This document shows positions 7,708-15,951 of a stretch of 24,893 nucleotides of DNA, in pieces (within the stretch, counting starts at the first letter, position 1; each line of letters opens with the position of its first letter). The notes below the pieces were generated by a model. It ran no database searches, was not told the origin of the DNA, and was given only the letters and a program-made list of their open reading frames with translations. This DNA comes from Chordibacter sp038110535 (lineage in GTDB: Bacteria > Verrucomicrobiota > Verrucomicrobiia > Opitutales > Seribacteraceae): positions 1 through 24,893 of the forward strand of contig JAYNJW010000026.1 of the NCBI GenBank assembly GCA_038110535.1. Reading direction: 5' to 3'. The position numbers and the translations under genes were made by a program.

Positions 7708-10056
7708 ATGAGTGTAAGAATTCACGCAATTGCCAAAGAGACCAACAAAACGAGCAAGGAGGTCATCGAAATCTTGGCGGAGCGTGGATACGATGTGAAG
7801 AGTGCATCCTCTACCATTGATAACATCACCGCACAATCTTTGATCGAAGAACTCAGCGAAACCTCAGTGGTGACTGAAAACCCGGTGCGTACCCAAGCGG
7901 AAGAAAATTTGGAGGTCTTGGAAAAACCAAAGGATGTCCCCTTTGTTAAAACCAAGCAGGACTTGGACCGTGAACGCGAGGAAAAGGAAAAGGCTGAGCA
8001 GGCTGAAAAAGATGCCCTAGTCTCGAATCATGAAGAGCAGGTTGACAAGGAATCAATCCCAGTGGTTGAGCAGGTGACTCCTGAAGTTTTGGACAAAACT
8101 GCCGGTGCAGCCCCTAGTCTTCCGCCCCCACCAGTCAAGAGTGCTGGTGTTCCTCCTCCCCCTCCGGTCAAAACTGCCAAGCAACCAACGATTGCCCAGC
8201 CTGCTACAGCATCTACTTCGGATGAATCTGCGGGCATTGTGGAAGGGAATCTTGTCATCGTCAAGCCACCCATTGTGGTTCGGGACTTTGCGGGACTGAT
8301 TGGACTCAAACCCTTTCAACTAATCTCTGAACTCATGGAGATGGGCATATTTGCCTCCATGAACCAGACGATCGAGGAGGATACAGCGAACAAGCTCGCA
8401 AAATCCAGAGGGTTTGACCTTGAAATCCGTCACCGTGGGGAAAAAGCGGAACCCCAAGCAAAGAAGGTAAAAGAAGAGGTGGATGAAAACGACGAGAAAT
8501 TTCTCAAACCCCGTCCTCCTATTGTCTGTATTCTTGGTCATGTTGACCATGGTAAAACCACTCTTTTGGATACGATACGCAAAGCCAATGTTGTCGATGG
8601 TGAAGCTGGGGGGATTACTCAGCATGTCGGTGCCTATCAGATCGATCACAACGGGCATAAGATTACCTTTTTGGATACCCCGGGTCATGCCGCATTTTCA
8701 AAAATACGAGAGCGAGGAGCCAATCTTACCGATGTGAGTATATTGGTGGTTGCCGCAGATGATGGCTTCATGCCACAAACGGAGGAGGCTTTGAAGTTTG
8801 CTCAGCGATCCCAATCCTCCCTGATGGTTGCCATTAATAAAATCGATTCTAAGGGAGCAGATATTGACAAGGTTAAGACCCAAATGCAGGAAAGATCTAT
8901 ACCCGCTGAAGATTGGGGTGGGGATGTTGTGACAGTTCCAATATCTGCTCTCAAGGGTGAAAATATCGATGAACTTTTAGACATGGTTTTGCTTCAGGCT
9001 GAGTTGATGGAGCTCAAAGCCAACCCAACGGCTGTGCCGGAAGCCATCGTCATTGAAGCACGTATGGAGGTTGGTCGTGGACCAACCGCGACTATAATTG
9101 TGCAAAAGGGAACTCTGAAAGTGGGTGACTCCTTTCACTGTGGTTCCGTTTATTGCAAGGTAAAGGCTATGATTGACGATCAGGGAAACCAGGTTAAATC
9201 GGCCCCCCCATCGACTCCTGTTAATGTGCTGGGTTGGTCGGAGGTGCCAGATTGCGGAGCCGTTTGCAAAGGATCCAAAAATGAAAGGACTGCCAGACGT
9301 GAAGCCGAGGAGCACGCGGAAATGGAAAAGAAACTGCTTTCTCTTCCTGACGAGTCTCCCGTGGTTGAGGAAGAGGAGGGCGAAGAATCTGAGAATTCCG
9401 CTGCAGTGGATGCTCTGTTTGCTGCAATTAGTAAGAGCAAAGCGACCAGTTACCGGGTCATTATCAAGGGAGATGTGCGTGGATCGGTGGAAGCACTGAA
9501 AGATTCCTTAGAACTGATAGACAGCGATAAAGTAGACCTTGAAATTATTCATTCTGATGTTGGTCAAATTACTAAGAACGATGTCAAAATGGCCAACACT
9601 TCAAATGCTGATATTCTCGGATTCAATGTGAAGTTGGAAAACGGGGTGATGGGCGAGGCTAAACACCTTGATGTCAAAGTTTTTCAAAACAGTATCATTT
9701 ATCAGATTATTGATTTGGTGAAGGAAAATATGTCTGAACTGTTGGAGCCTGAGTTGGTCGAAAACAAAACTGGTCGGGCCGAAATCAGGCAGATATTCCG
9801 GGTCAGCAAAGGAAGAACAGTGGCAGGTTGTATGGTTATGGAAGGTACCATAACCCGAAATAAGGGTGCCCGTCTGGTACGGTCCGGAGAAATTATTGCA
9901 GAAGGAAAAATTGATACCCTGCGCCGGTTTAAGGACGATGTGACTGAGGTGAAAGCAGGGTTTGAGTGTGGTATGCGATTGGACTCCTTTGACAAGTACG
10001 AAGAGGGAGATGTAATCGAAACATTTGAGATCGATAAGATCCGTCCCACTCTTTAA
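7708..10056 (+). CDS. infB: Translation initiation factor IF-2
   Basis: GTPase that places initiator fMet-tRNA on the 30S subunit and promotes subunit joining. It has 782 residues. An IF2_N module lies at 1-50, then a charged and Pro-rich linker (about 60-180) with Pro runs near 138-153, and a second IF2_N at about 191-240. The G domain has GHVDHGKT (277-284), GGITQHVG (301-308), DTPGH (323-327), NKID (377-380) and SALK (413-416). Domains II to IV follow up to 782. A region at about 525-570, rich in Glu and including VVEEEEGEESEN, looks longer than its E. coli counterpart between domains II and III. It starts 36 bases after the nusA stop without a Shine-Dalgarno. Confidence 0.98.
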   Translation: MSVRIHAIAKETNKTSKEVIEILAERGYDVKSASSTIDNITAQSLIEELSETSVVTENPVRTQAEENLEVLEKPKDVPFVKTKQDLDREREEKEKAEQAEKDALVSNHEEQVDKESIPVVEQVTPEVLDKTAGAAPSLPPPPVKSAGVPPPPPVKTAKQPTIAQPATASTSDESAGIVEGNLVIVKPPIVVRDFAGLIGLKPFQLISELMEMGIFASMNQTIEEDTANKLAKSRGFDLEIRHRGEKAEPQAKKVKEEVDENDEKFLKPRPPIVCILGHVDHGKTTLLDTIRKANVVDGEAGGITQHVGAYQIDHNGHKITFLDTPGHAAFSKIRERGANLTDVSILVVAADDGFMPQTEEALKFAQRSQSSLMVAINKIDSKGADIDKVKTQMQERSIPAEDWGGDVVTVPISALKGENIDELLDMVLLQAELMELKANPTAVPEAIVIEARMEVGRGPTATIIVQKGTLKVGDSFHCGSVYCKVKAMIDDQGNQVKSAPPSTPVNVLGWSEVPDCGAVCKGSKNERTARREAEEHAEMEKKLLSLPDESPVVEEEEGEESENSAAVDALFAAISKSKATSYRVIIKGDVRGSVEALKDSLELIDSDKVDLEIIHSDVGQITKNDVKMANTSNADILGFNVKLENGVMGEAKHLDVKVFQNSIIYQIIDLVKENMSELLEPELVENKTGRAEIRQIFRVSKGRTVAGCMVMEGTITRNKGARLVRSGEIIAEGKIDTLRRFKDDVTEVKAGFECGMRLDSFDKYEEGDVIETFEIDKIRPTL

Positions 10057-10075
10057 CGCTTAACACCTTGTTCCG

Positions 10076-10453
10076 ATGAGCCTGCGCCTAGCTAGGGTCA
10101 ATGAATTGGTAAAGCGGGAAATAGGAAACTATTTGAGCACCCGTTATGGTGCGGAGACTGTCCGTTGGACCATTACTTCGGTGGAAGTTGCGGCAGATTT
10201 GAGGAATGCAACAGTGGCATACTCTGTGGTCGGAGAGGAATTGGATGCCCGGAAGGCCCAGCAATTTTTCCGAAAGCATGCCGGTGAAATTCGGGGAGTT
10301 GTGAGCAAGCATGTGGTTTTAAAATACTCTCCCAAACTGCAATTTGTTCGAGACCTTGGGATAGAAAGGGGCAATCGGGTAATGGAGATTTTAGATACTT
10401 TGGAAGATCCAACTATTCCCGAGGAAGTCGATATTTCTGACGAAACTCCCTGA
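10076..10453 (+). CDS. rbfA: 30S ribosome-binding factor A
   Basis: Small KH-fold protein that binds the 30S subunit and assists 16S rRNA 5'-end maturation, notably in the cold. It has 125 residues, typical for the family. The pattern is RLARVNELVKREIGNYL at the N-terminus, TITSVEVAADLRNATVAYSV in the middle, and LKYSPKLQFVRDLGIERG before an acidic tail. It starts 19 bases after the infB stop, in the usual infB-rbfA order. truB, often next, is not present. The ATG at 10076 has no Shine-Dalgarno. Confidence 0.93.
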   Translation: MSLRLARVNELVKREIGNYLSTRYGAETVRWTITSVEVAADLRNATVAYSVVGEELDARKAQQFFRKHAGEIRGVVSKHVVLKYSPKLQFVRDLGIERGNRVMEILDTLEDPTIPEEVDISDETP

Positions 10454-10617
10454 TCTTCTGTCCCAATGTGTCAATCATTGTGACACCTTTGTGACAGGCT
10501 GGCACATATATTGTATGGTTTGTTTCTCGGAAAAGAATAATATATTACTTAAACCATTGTTTAACAATAGTTAAGGTATTATTTTTGAAAGGGCACGGAA
10601 TGTGCAAATGTTCAACC
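10454..10617 (+). promoter_or_regulatory. dnaK upstream control region with repeats and candidate promoter
   Basis: AT-rich, non-coding gap after rbfA. TTGTGACA occurs twice in direct orientation (10478-10485 and 10489-10496), exactly one 11-bp turn apart, and GTGTCA (10468-10473) forms an inverted repeat with TGACAC (10481-10486). The second copy supplies a -35 GTGACA (10491-10496) with a 17-bp spacer to -10 TATGGT (10514-10519). Nearer dnaK are overlapping palindromes TTAAAC/GTTTAA (10549-10564) and ATTGTT/AACAAT (10556-10568). No CIRCE element (TTAGCACTC-N9-GAGTGCTAA) is present. Promoter use and operator roles are inferred. Confidence 0.5.
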
Positions 10618-12576
10618 GTGAGTAAAATATTAGGTATAGATCTTGGTACAAGTAATTCATGCATGGCCGTGATGGAAGCAGGCGAGCCCAAAGTGATTCC
10701 AAATTCGGAGGGCAATCGAACCACCCCTTCGATCGTGGCATTTTCCAAAAATGGTGAAAGAATTGTGGGTCAGGCTGCAAAGCGTCAAGCCGTCACCAAT
10801 CCGAAAAACACCATTTTCTCCGCAAAACGTCTAATTGGACGCAAATTTGATGAAATCAAGGACGAGATTGGTACACTACCCTATAAAGTCATCGAAGGGA
10901 AGAATGGAGCTGCTGTTATTGAGTGCGAGATTGACGGTAAAACCGAAACATTTATGCCGGAACAAATCTCCTCGATGGTTCTTGGTAAATTGAAAGCCGA
11001 TGCGGAAGCCTATCTTGGTGAAGCGGTAACCCAAGCAGTCATTACCGTGCCCGCCTATTTTAACGACGATCAGCGACGTGCAACCAAAGATGCAGGTGCG
11101 ATTGCAGGCTTGGAAGTTTTGAGAATTATTAATGAACCCACTGCTGCATCTCTGGCCTATGGGTTGGACAAAAGCGGGGAGGAAACAATTGCCGTCTACG
11201 ATTTGGGTGGTGGAACTTTTGACATCAGTGTTCTGGAAATTGCGGATGGAGTATTCGAGGTCAAGGCAACCAATGGCGACACCCAATTAGGTGGAGACAA
11301 TTGGGATAACCAAATTATTGAATGGTTAGTCGACGATTTTAAAAATGATCAGGGCATTGATCTATCTGGCGATCCTATGGCGATGCAACGTCTCAAGGAA
11401 GAAGCTGAGAAAGCTAAAATGGCTCTATCATCCTCTCAGTCTACGGATATTAATCTACCCTTTATCACGGCAGATGCTTCAGGGCCCAAGCATTTAAATG
11501 TTACCCTTTCCCGTTCCAAGCTCGAACAAATCTGCGACAATTTATATGAGCGCACTAAAAACCCATTCAAATCCTGCCTCAAAGATTCCGGTCTCAGTGT
11601 GGGAGAAGTGGGGAATTTGGTGCTGGTGGGCGGTATGACCCGTAGTCCACGGGTCGTTGAGATTGCCAAAGAGTTGGGTGGAAAAGATCCTCACCAAGGA
11701 GTCAATCCCGATGAAGTAGTCGCCATTGGTGCAGCGATTCAGGGTGCGGTGCTCCAAGGAGATGTAAATGATGTTTTGCTCCTTGATGTGACCCCTTTAA
11801 CTCTAGGGATTGAAACTGCTGGGGGCGTTTCCACACCCATGATCGAACGGAATACTACCATCCCCACCAAAAAATCCCAAGTTTTCTCAACCGCTGCTGA
11901 TAACCAACCGGCGGTTGATATTGTGGTTTTGCAGGGCGAAAGAGCGATGTCTAACGACAATAAAACCCTAGGAACTTTTAAGCTTGATGGTATCCGCCCG
12001 GCACCCCGTGGCACCCCGCAAATCGAGGTGACCTTTGATATCGATGCCAATGGCATTCTTAATGTCACTGCTAAAGATAAAGATACCGGAAAGGATCAGA
12101 AAATTACCATCTCTGGTTCTTCCAGTATGGATGAAGAGGAAGTGGAAAGACTGAAGAAAGAGGCGGAAAAGTTTGCCGAGCAGGACAAAGAGAAAAAGGA
12201 TTCCGTACAAACCCGCAACGAATTGGATTCGCTGGTATACCAATGCGAGAAGCAGTTGGGTGATCTAGGGGATAAAGCTCCTGAGGATCTCAAAAAACAG
12301 ATTGGGGACATGCTCACCGATGCCAAAAAAGTTTTGGATGATCAATCTTCCACACCTTCTGCCTTAAAAGAAGCGAAGCAAAAGCTAGAAAAGGGCTTTG
12401 AAGAATTGGCCAAGCAGGCTGCAAAGGCCGGTGGTGGGACTACTGATCCTGCAGCAGCAGCAGCGTCGGCACAAGCCAAAGCCGCAAATGGTGCAGAAAA
12501 TTCGAAAGAGGACGATATCGTCGACGCAGACTTTGAAGTGGTCGATGATGAGAAGGACCAAAAGACGGGTTCCTGA
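10618..12576 (+). CDS. dnaK: Chaperone DnaK (Hsp70)
   Basis: ATP-driven cytoplasmic chaperone that works with DnaJ and GrpE on unfolded proteins. It has 652 residues from GTG 10618. The actin-like ATPase domain shows ILGIDLGTSNS (DLGTTNS is more usual), VITVPAYFNDDQRRATKDAG (141-160), INEPTAASLAYGLD, AVYDLGGGTFDIS (192-204) and LVGGMTRSP (336-344). The linker DVTPLTLGIET (390-400) leads into the substrate-binding domain, helical lid and acidic tail with DADFEVVDD. GTG 10618 gives the conserved MSKILGIDLG start. ATG 10600, with AAAGGG six bases upstream, is a real alternative adding MCKCST; TTG 10585 is less likely. grpE and dnaJ are not nearby. Confidence 0.97.
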   Translation: MSKILGIDLGTSNSCMAVMEAGEPKVIPNSEGNRTTPSIVAFSKNGERIVGQAAKRQAVTNPKNTIFSAKRLIGRKFDEIKDEIGTLPYKVIEGKNGAAVIECEIDGKTETFMPEQISSMVLGKLKADAEAYLGEAVTQAVITVPAYFNDDQRRATKDAGAIAGLEVLRIINEPTAASLAYGLDKSGEETIAVYDLGGGTFDISVLEIADGVFEVKATNGDTQLGGDNWDNQIIEWLVDDFKNDQGIDLSGDPMAMQRLKEEAEKAKMALSSSQSTDINLPFITADASGPKHLNVTLSRSKLEQICDNLYERTKNPFKSCLKDSGLSVGEVGNLVLVGGMTRSPRVVEIAKELGGKDPHQGVNPDEVVAIGAAIQGAVLQGDVNDVLLLDVTPLTLGIETAGGVSTPMIERNTTIPTKKSQVFSTAADNQPAVDIVVLQGERAMSNDNKTLGTFKLDGIRPAPRGTPQIEVTFDIDANGILNVTAKDKDTGKDQKITISGSSSMDEEEVERLKKEAEKFAEQDKEKKDSVQTRNELDSLVYQCEKQLGDLGDKAPEDLKKQIGDMLTDAKKVLDDQSSTPSALKEAKQKLEKGFEELAKQAAKAGGGTTDPAAAAASAQAKAANGAENSKEDDIVDADFEVVDDEKDQKTGS

Positions 12577-12642
12577 TTCATCTTTGCAAATCTTTGGTAG
12601 GGTGGTGCGTAAGCATCAAAATACTACCTGATAATCATAAAA

Positions 12643-12648
12643 TATAAT
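12643..12648 (+). promoter_or_regulatory. Candidate -10 box for groES-groEL
   Basis: A perfect TATAAT lies 26 bases before the groES ATG in the 98-bp dnaK-groES gap. No good -35 is found at 16-18 bp upstream, and neither CIRCE nor a strong terminator is visible, so groES-groEL may also be reached by readthrough from dnaK. Confidence 0.35.
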
Positions 12649-12674
12649 CTAACCTAACCCAAAAACTAAGGAAT

Positions 12675-12971
12675 ATGAGTAAACCAAAAATCACTCCACT
12701 GGGAGATCGCGTTCTGGTAAAGCAAGTCGATGAAGACGAGCAAGTAAAGGGCGGGATCATTATCCCTGATTCAGCCAAAGAAAAGCCGCAGGAAGCGGAA
12801 GTTGTCGCCCTGGGAACAGGGAAAAAGGACGACGCTGGAAATGATGTTCCCTTTCAAGTAAAGAAGGGTGACAAGGTCTTGATCAGCAAATACGGCGGAA
12901 CCGATGTAAAAGTCGATGATGTCGAGTACAAGATTCTCCGCGAGGAAGATATTCTCGGGATCGTAGGTTGA
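12675..12971 (+). CDS. groES: Co-chaperonin GroES (Hsp10)
   Basis: Heptameric lid of the GroEL folding chamber. It has 98 residues, normal length. It shows ITPLGDRVLVKQV, the mobile loop around DEDEQVKGGIIIPDSAKEKP (about 19-38) that contacts GroEL, then VVALGTGK, KKGDKVLISKYGGTDVK and the closing YKILREEDILGIV. AAGG at 12668-12671 is only three bases from the ATG, so it is a poor ribosome site. It is 43 bases upstream of groEL, the classic pair. Confidence 0.98.
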   Translation: MSKPKITPLGDRVLVKQVDEDEQVKGGIIIPDSAKEKPQEAEVVALGTGKKDDAGNDVPFQVKKGDKVLISKYGGTDVKVDDVEYKILREEDILGIVG

Positions 12972-13013
12972 TTCATTCACAAATCGTAAACTTCCAAAAA
13001 CAAAGAAGTAAAA

Positions 13014-14642
13014 ATGGCTAAACAAATTCTATTCGACGAAGCCGCCCGCAAGAAAGTTCTCAAGGGCGTGTCGACACTTGCTGAAGCAGTCAGCGTAACG
13101 CTTGGACCTAAGGGTCGTAATGTCTTGATTGACAAAAAATTCGGATCTCCAACAGTCACAAAGGACGGAGTAACCGTAGCAAAGGAGATCGAACTGCAAG
13201 ATCCCTATGAAAATATGGGTGCACAAATGGTTCGCGAAGTTGCATCCAAAACTTCCGATGCAGCCGGTGACGGTACCACCACCGCAACAGTACTTGCTCA
13301 TGCGGTTTACCGCGAAGGCCTCAAGAATGTTGCCGCTGGTGCAAACCCCGTATACTTGAAGCGCGGAATCGACAAGGCAGTAGAAGCCGGAGTTGCAAAA
13401 TTGTTACGCGATAGCAAAAAAGTATCCGATCGCGAGGAAGTCCGCCAAGTTGCGACCGTTTCCGCTAACTGGGATGGAGAAATCGGTGAAATTATTGCCG
13501 ATGCAATGGACAAAGTTGGCAAGGACGGAACTATTACCGTTGAGGAAGCAAAGAGTATCGAAACAACCTTGGATGTTGTCGAGGGTATGCAATTCGATAA
13601 AGGTTACCTTAGCCCTTATTTCTGCACCAATAATGAAACAATGGAAGCAGCACTGGAAGACTGCTACATTCTAATTCATGAGAAAAAGATCAGTGCCCTC
13701 AACGATCTACTCCCTCTGTTGCAATTGGTTTCCAAGCAAGGCAAACCCCTGCTTATTATTGCTGAGGATATTGAAGGGGAAGCACTTGCAGCTTTAGTTG
13801 TTAACAAGTTACGTGGTACTCTCAATGCCTGTGCAGTAAAGGCACCTGGTTTTGGCGATCGCCGCAAAGAAATGCTTCGCGATATTGCTATTCTTACCGG
13901 TGGACGCTGTTTGACCGAAGATCTTGGGATCAAGCTTGAAAATGTGCAGCTTGCCGATTTGGGACAAGCCAAGCGCGTATCAGTCGACAAAGAAAACACA
14001 GTCATTGTTGAAGGTGCTGGTAAAGCTTCTGATATTCAGGGCCGGGTCAAACAAATCCGTCGTCAAATCGAGGAAACCACTTCCGACTACGACCGTGAAA
14101 AACTTCAGGAACGCTTGGCCAAGTTGGCTGGCGGGGTTGCTGTGATCAATGTTGGTGCTGCTACTGAACCAGAAATGAAAGAGAAGAAAGCCCGCGTGGA
14201 AGATGCTCTGCATGCTACCCGTGCCGCTGTAGAGGAAGGCATTCTTCCTGGTGGTGGAGTGGCTCTGCTTCGTGCGGCCAATGCCATTGAAAAAGCTGCG
14301 GAGGCCCTTGAAGGGGATGAGCAAATCGGTGCCGGCATCGTTCGCCGTGCAATCGAGGCTCCCCTGCGCAAGCTTTGCGACAACGCTGGAGTTGAAGGCT
14401 CATTGGTTGTTCAACAAGTCCTGAAGTCAAAGGGAAGCATGGGCTACAATGTAGCCACGGATACCCATGAAGACTTGATTAAGGCCGGTGTGGTTGATCC
14501 AACCAAGGTTACCAGGACTGCTTTGCAAAATGCAGGCTCGGTATCCGGTCTTCTTTTGACCACCGATTGTATGATTACGGATATTCCTGAGGAGGAAAAA
14601 GCTGCTCCTGCCGGACATGGCCACGATCATGGAATGATGTAA
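13014..14642 (+). CDS. groEL: Chaperonin GroEL (Hsp60)
   Basis: Tetradecameric ATP-dependent folding chamber. It has 542 residues, typical. It shows SVTLGPKGRNVLID (27-40), SPTVTKDGVTVAKEI, the nucleotide-binding AGDGTTTATVLA (84-95), apical-domain features and LPGGGVALLRA in the C-terminal equatorial part. The C-terminus ends GHGHDHGMM, so it is His/Gly-rich rather than the usual GGM repeats. It follows groES by 42 bases and is followed by an intrinsic terminator. I see only one groEL in this window. Confidence 0.99.
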   Translation: MAKQILFDEAARKKVLKGVSTLAEAVSVTLGPKGRNVLIDKKFGSPTVTKDGVTVAKEIELQDPYENMGAQMVREVASKTSDAAGDGTTTATVLAHAVYREGLKNVAAGANPVYLKRGIDKAVEAGVAKLLRDSKKVSDREEVRQVATVSANWDGEIGEIIADAMDKVGKDGTITVEEAKSIETTLDVVEGMQFDKGYLSPYFCTNNETMEAALEDCYILIHEKKISALNDLLPLLQLVSKQGKPLLIIAEDIEGEALAALVVNKLRGTLNACAVKAPGFGDRRKEMLRDIAILTGGRCLTEDLGIKLENVQLADLGQAKRVSVDKENTVIVEGAGKASDIQGRVKQIRRQIEETTSDYDREKLQERLAKLAGGVAVINVGAATEPEMKEKKARVEDALHATRAAVEEGILPGGGVALLRAANAIEKAAEALEGDEQIGAGIVRRAIEAPLRKLCDNAGVEGSLVVQQVLKSKGSMGYNVATDTHEDLIKAGVVDPTKVTRTALQNAGSVSGLLLTTDCMITDIPEEEKAAPAGHGHDHGMM

Positions 14643-14665
14643 GAATTTTTCTTACGATAGTTTTG

Positions 14666-14701
14666 AAAAGGCGTTCCTTTCGGGGAGCGCCTTTTCTTTT
14701 T
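14666..14701 (+). terminator. Rho-independent terminator after groEL
   Basis: AAAAGGCGTTCC (14666-14677) pairs with GGAGCGCCTTTT (14684-14695) in a 12-bp stem with one G-U pair and a six-base loop, followed by CTTTTT. It ends the groEL transcript. The A-rich 5' side could let it also work weakly for lipA from the other strand. A second 7-bp hairpin, GTAAGAA/TTCTTAC (14639-14655), overlaps the groEL stop. Confidence 0.88.
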
Positions 14702-14752
14702 GAGTGCATCCGTCTGGCACCAGCAATGCTCTATCCTTGATTGGAAAGGAGC

Positions 14753-15649
14753 CTATGTCGTTAGCTCAGAGAATTTTGATTGCTTGGAATATCGTTCAGA
14801 CTGTTCTTCCGCATGATAGGATGAACGGACCAGTGGTCCGGACTCCACTACTTCAATGCCAAGTGCATGAGCCTCTGTTTTCCAAGAATCAAACTCTTCA
14901 GGTCTGACCCATCGATCGATCGGAGAATATTCAGCACTGGGTTGAAGGTACTGCCCAAGAGTAAGTACATTGAGCCCAATTTTTGCCAAGTCATGCAACG
15001 CCGTGCGAATTTCTTCTTCTTTTTCACCTAGTCCGAGCATGATGCCTGATTTGATGGGAAATCCACGACTTTTAGCATGACTGAGTACATCCAAACTTCT
15101 TTGATAATGGGCGGTTTTACGAATGGGCCTTTGCAAACGTTCAACGGTTTCCAAATTATGATTAAAAATATCCGGTTTGGCATCCAGAACGATGTCTAAG
15201 CAATCAAAATTTCCCTTGAAATCAGGCACTAAAACCTCAATCGCTGTATGCGGATTTCGGTGCCTGACCGCACGAATCGTTGCTGCCCATACCTTGGCAC
15301 CCCCGTCTGGCAAATCGTCCCGAGCGACCGAGGTGAGTACACAGTGTTTGAGCCCCATTTTGGCAACTGCATCGGCCACACGGGGAGGTTCCGCCAAATC
15401 CAGTTCCGTAGGTTTTCCGGTTTGAATTGCACAAAAGGAACACGCCCTTGTGCAAATGTTGCCCAGAATCATCAGGGTTGCGGTACCACGTGACCAGCAC
15501 TCCCCCATATTGGGACATTGGGCACTTTGGCAAACGGTATGCAACTGGTTTTGGTCAACCAAGTTTCGGACCCTTCCGTAATCAGGACCAGAGGGCAGTT
15601 TGGCCCTCAACCAGTTGGGTTTGCCTGATTTGGAGAATGATTCAGTCAC
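14753..15649 (-). CDS. lipA: Lipoyl synthase
   Basis: Radical SAM enzyme that inserts two sulfurs into protein-bound octanoyl groups to make lipoyl cofactors for the 2-oxoacid dehydrogenase and glycine cleavage complexes. It has 298 residues from GTG 15649. The auxiliary cluster motif C-x4-C-x5-C is at 40/45/51 (VCQSAQCPNMGECW), the radical SAM CTRACSFC at 66-73, and the C-terminal RSSY cluster ligand near 275-278. Length is typical. No ATG is available near the start: GTG 15649 overlaps the preceding stop by 8 bases, while TTG 15661 would overlap by 20. Translation is probably coupled to the FmdB-like gene. It converges with groEL. Confidence 0.96.
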   Translation of the reverse strand: MTESFSKSGKPNWLRAKLPSGPDYGRVRNLVDQNQLHTVCQSAQCPNMGECWSRGTATLMILGNICTRACSFCAIQTGKPTELDLAEPPRVADAVAKMGLKHCVLTSVARDDLPDGGAKVWAATIRAVRHRNPHTAIEVLVPDFKGNFDCLDIVLDAKPDIFNHNLETVERLQRPIRKTAHYQRSLDVLSHAKSRGFPIKSGIMLGLGEKEEEIRTALHDLAKIGLNVLTLGQYLQPSAEYSPIDRWVRPEEFDSWKTEAHALGIEVVESGPLVRSSYHAEEQSERYSKQSKFSELTT

Positions 15650-15938
15650 GGGAATGATCAATCTTGTTTTTGGGACCTGTGGTAGGAATATATTGCTGGG
15701 AGATTGTATCTTTTTGCAAAACGGAAAACCCGTGCTTTTGCAAATGGTCCGCAGACAGGATCTTTTTTTCCTTAGAGGATGAATGGTTCAAGGTTAAACT
15801 GGGTGCTGTAACAACTCGCCGGATGGGTTCACCGGTAAGTGGGTGCTTGACTAAAGGGGAGTCATTCACCAATTGCTCGATTTCAATATATTCGGGTGGG
15901 TCGCACTGGTTTAATACTTGGTACTTAAAAAAAGGCAT
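15642..15938 (-). CDS. Small FmdB-like protein with degenerate zinc ribbon
   Basis: 98 residues from ATG 15938. The opening MPFFKYQVL and the block LVKHPLTGEPIRRVVTAP recall the FmdB/CxxC_CxxC zinc-ribbon family (MPxYEYxC ... CPxCGxPVRRxxSAP), but the paired cysteines are missing: only one Cys (position 12) remains, and KHPLTG stands where the second CPxCG would be. The second half is Lys/Ser/His-rich without a recognised fold. No signal peptide or membrane segment is seen. It lies 13 bases after the topB stop and overlaps lipA, so it sits inside a topB-lipA transcript. The family assignment is moderate; the function is unknown. Confidence 0.7.
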   Translation of the reverse strand: MPFFKYQVLNQCDPPEYIEIEQLVNDSPLVKHPLTGEPIRRVVTAPSLTLNHSSSKEKKILSADHLQKHGFSVLQKDTISQQYIPTTGPKNKIDHSRD

Positions 15939-15951
15939 TGGGGAAAGCAAC

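Noticed and set aside
10468..10486. GTGTCA/TGACAC hairpin as the rbfA terminator
   Set aside because: Six-base stem without a T-run; better explained as part of the repeat array upstream of dnaK.
12595..12632. GGTAG/CTACC inverted repeat as a dnaK terminator
   Set aside because: Only five paired bases, a long loop and no T-run.
12649..12660. CTAACCTAACCC telomere-like repeat before groES
   Set aside because: Only two units; most likely chance in a short leader.
12577..12674. CIRCE (HrcA operator) upstream of groES
   Set aside because: No TTAGCACTC-N9-GAGTGCTAA-like inverted repeat here or upstream of dnaK.
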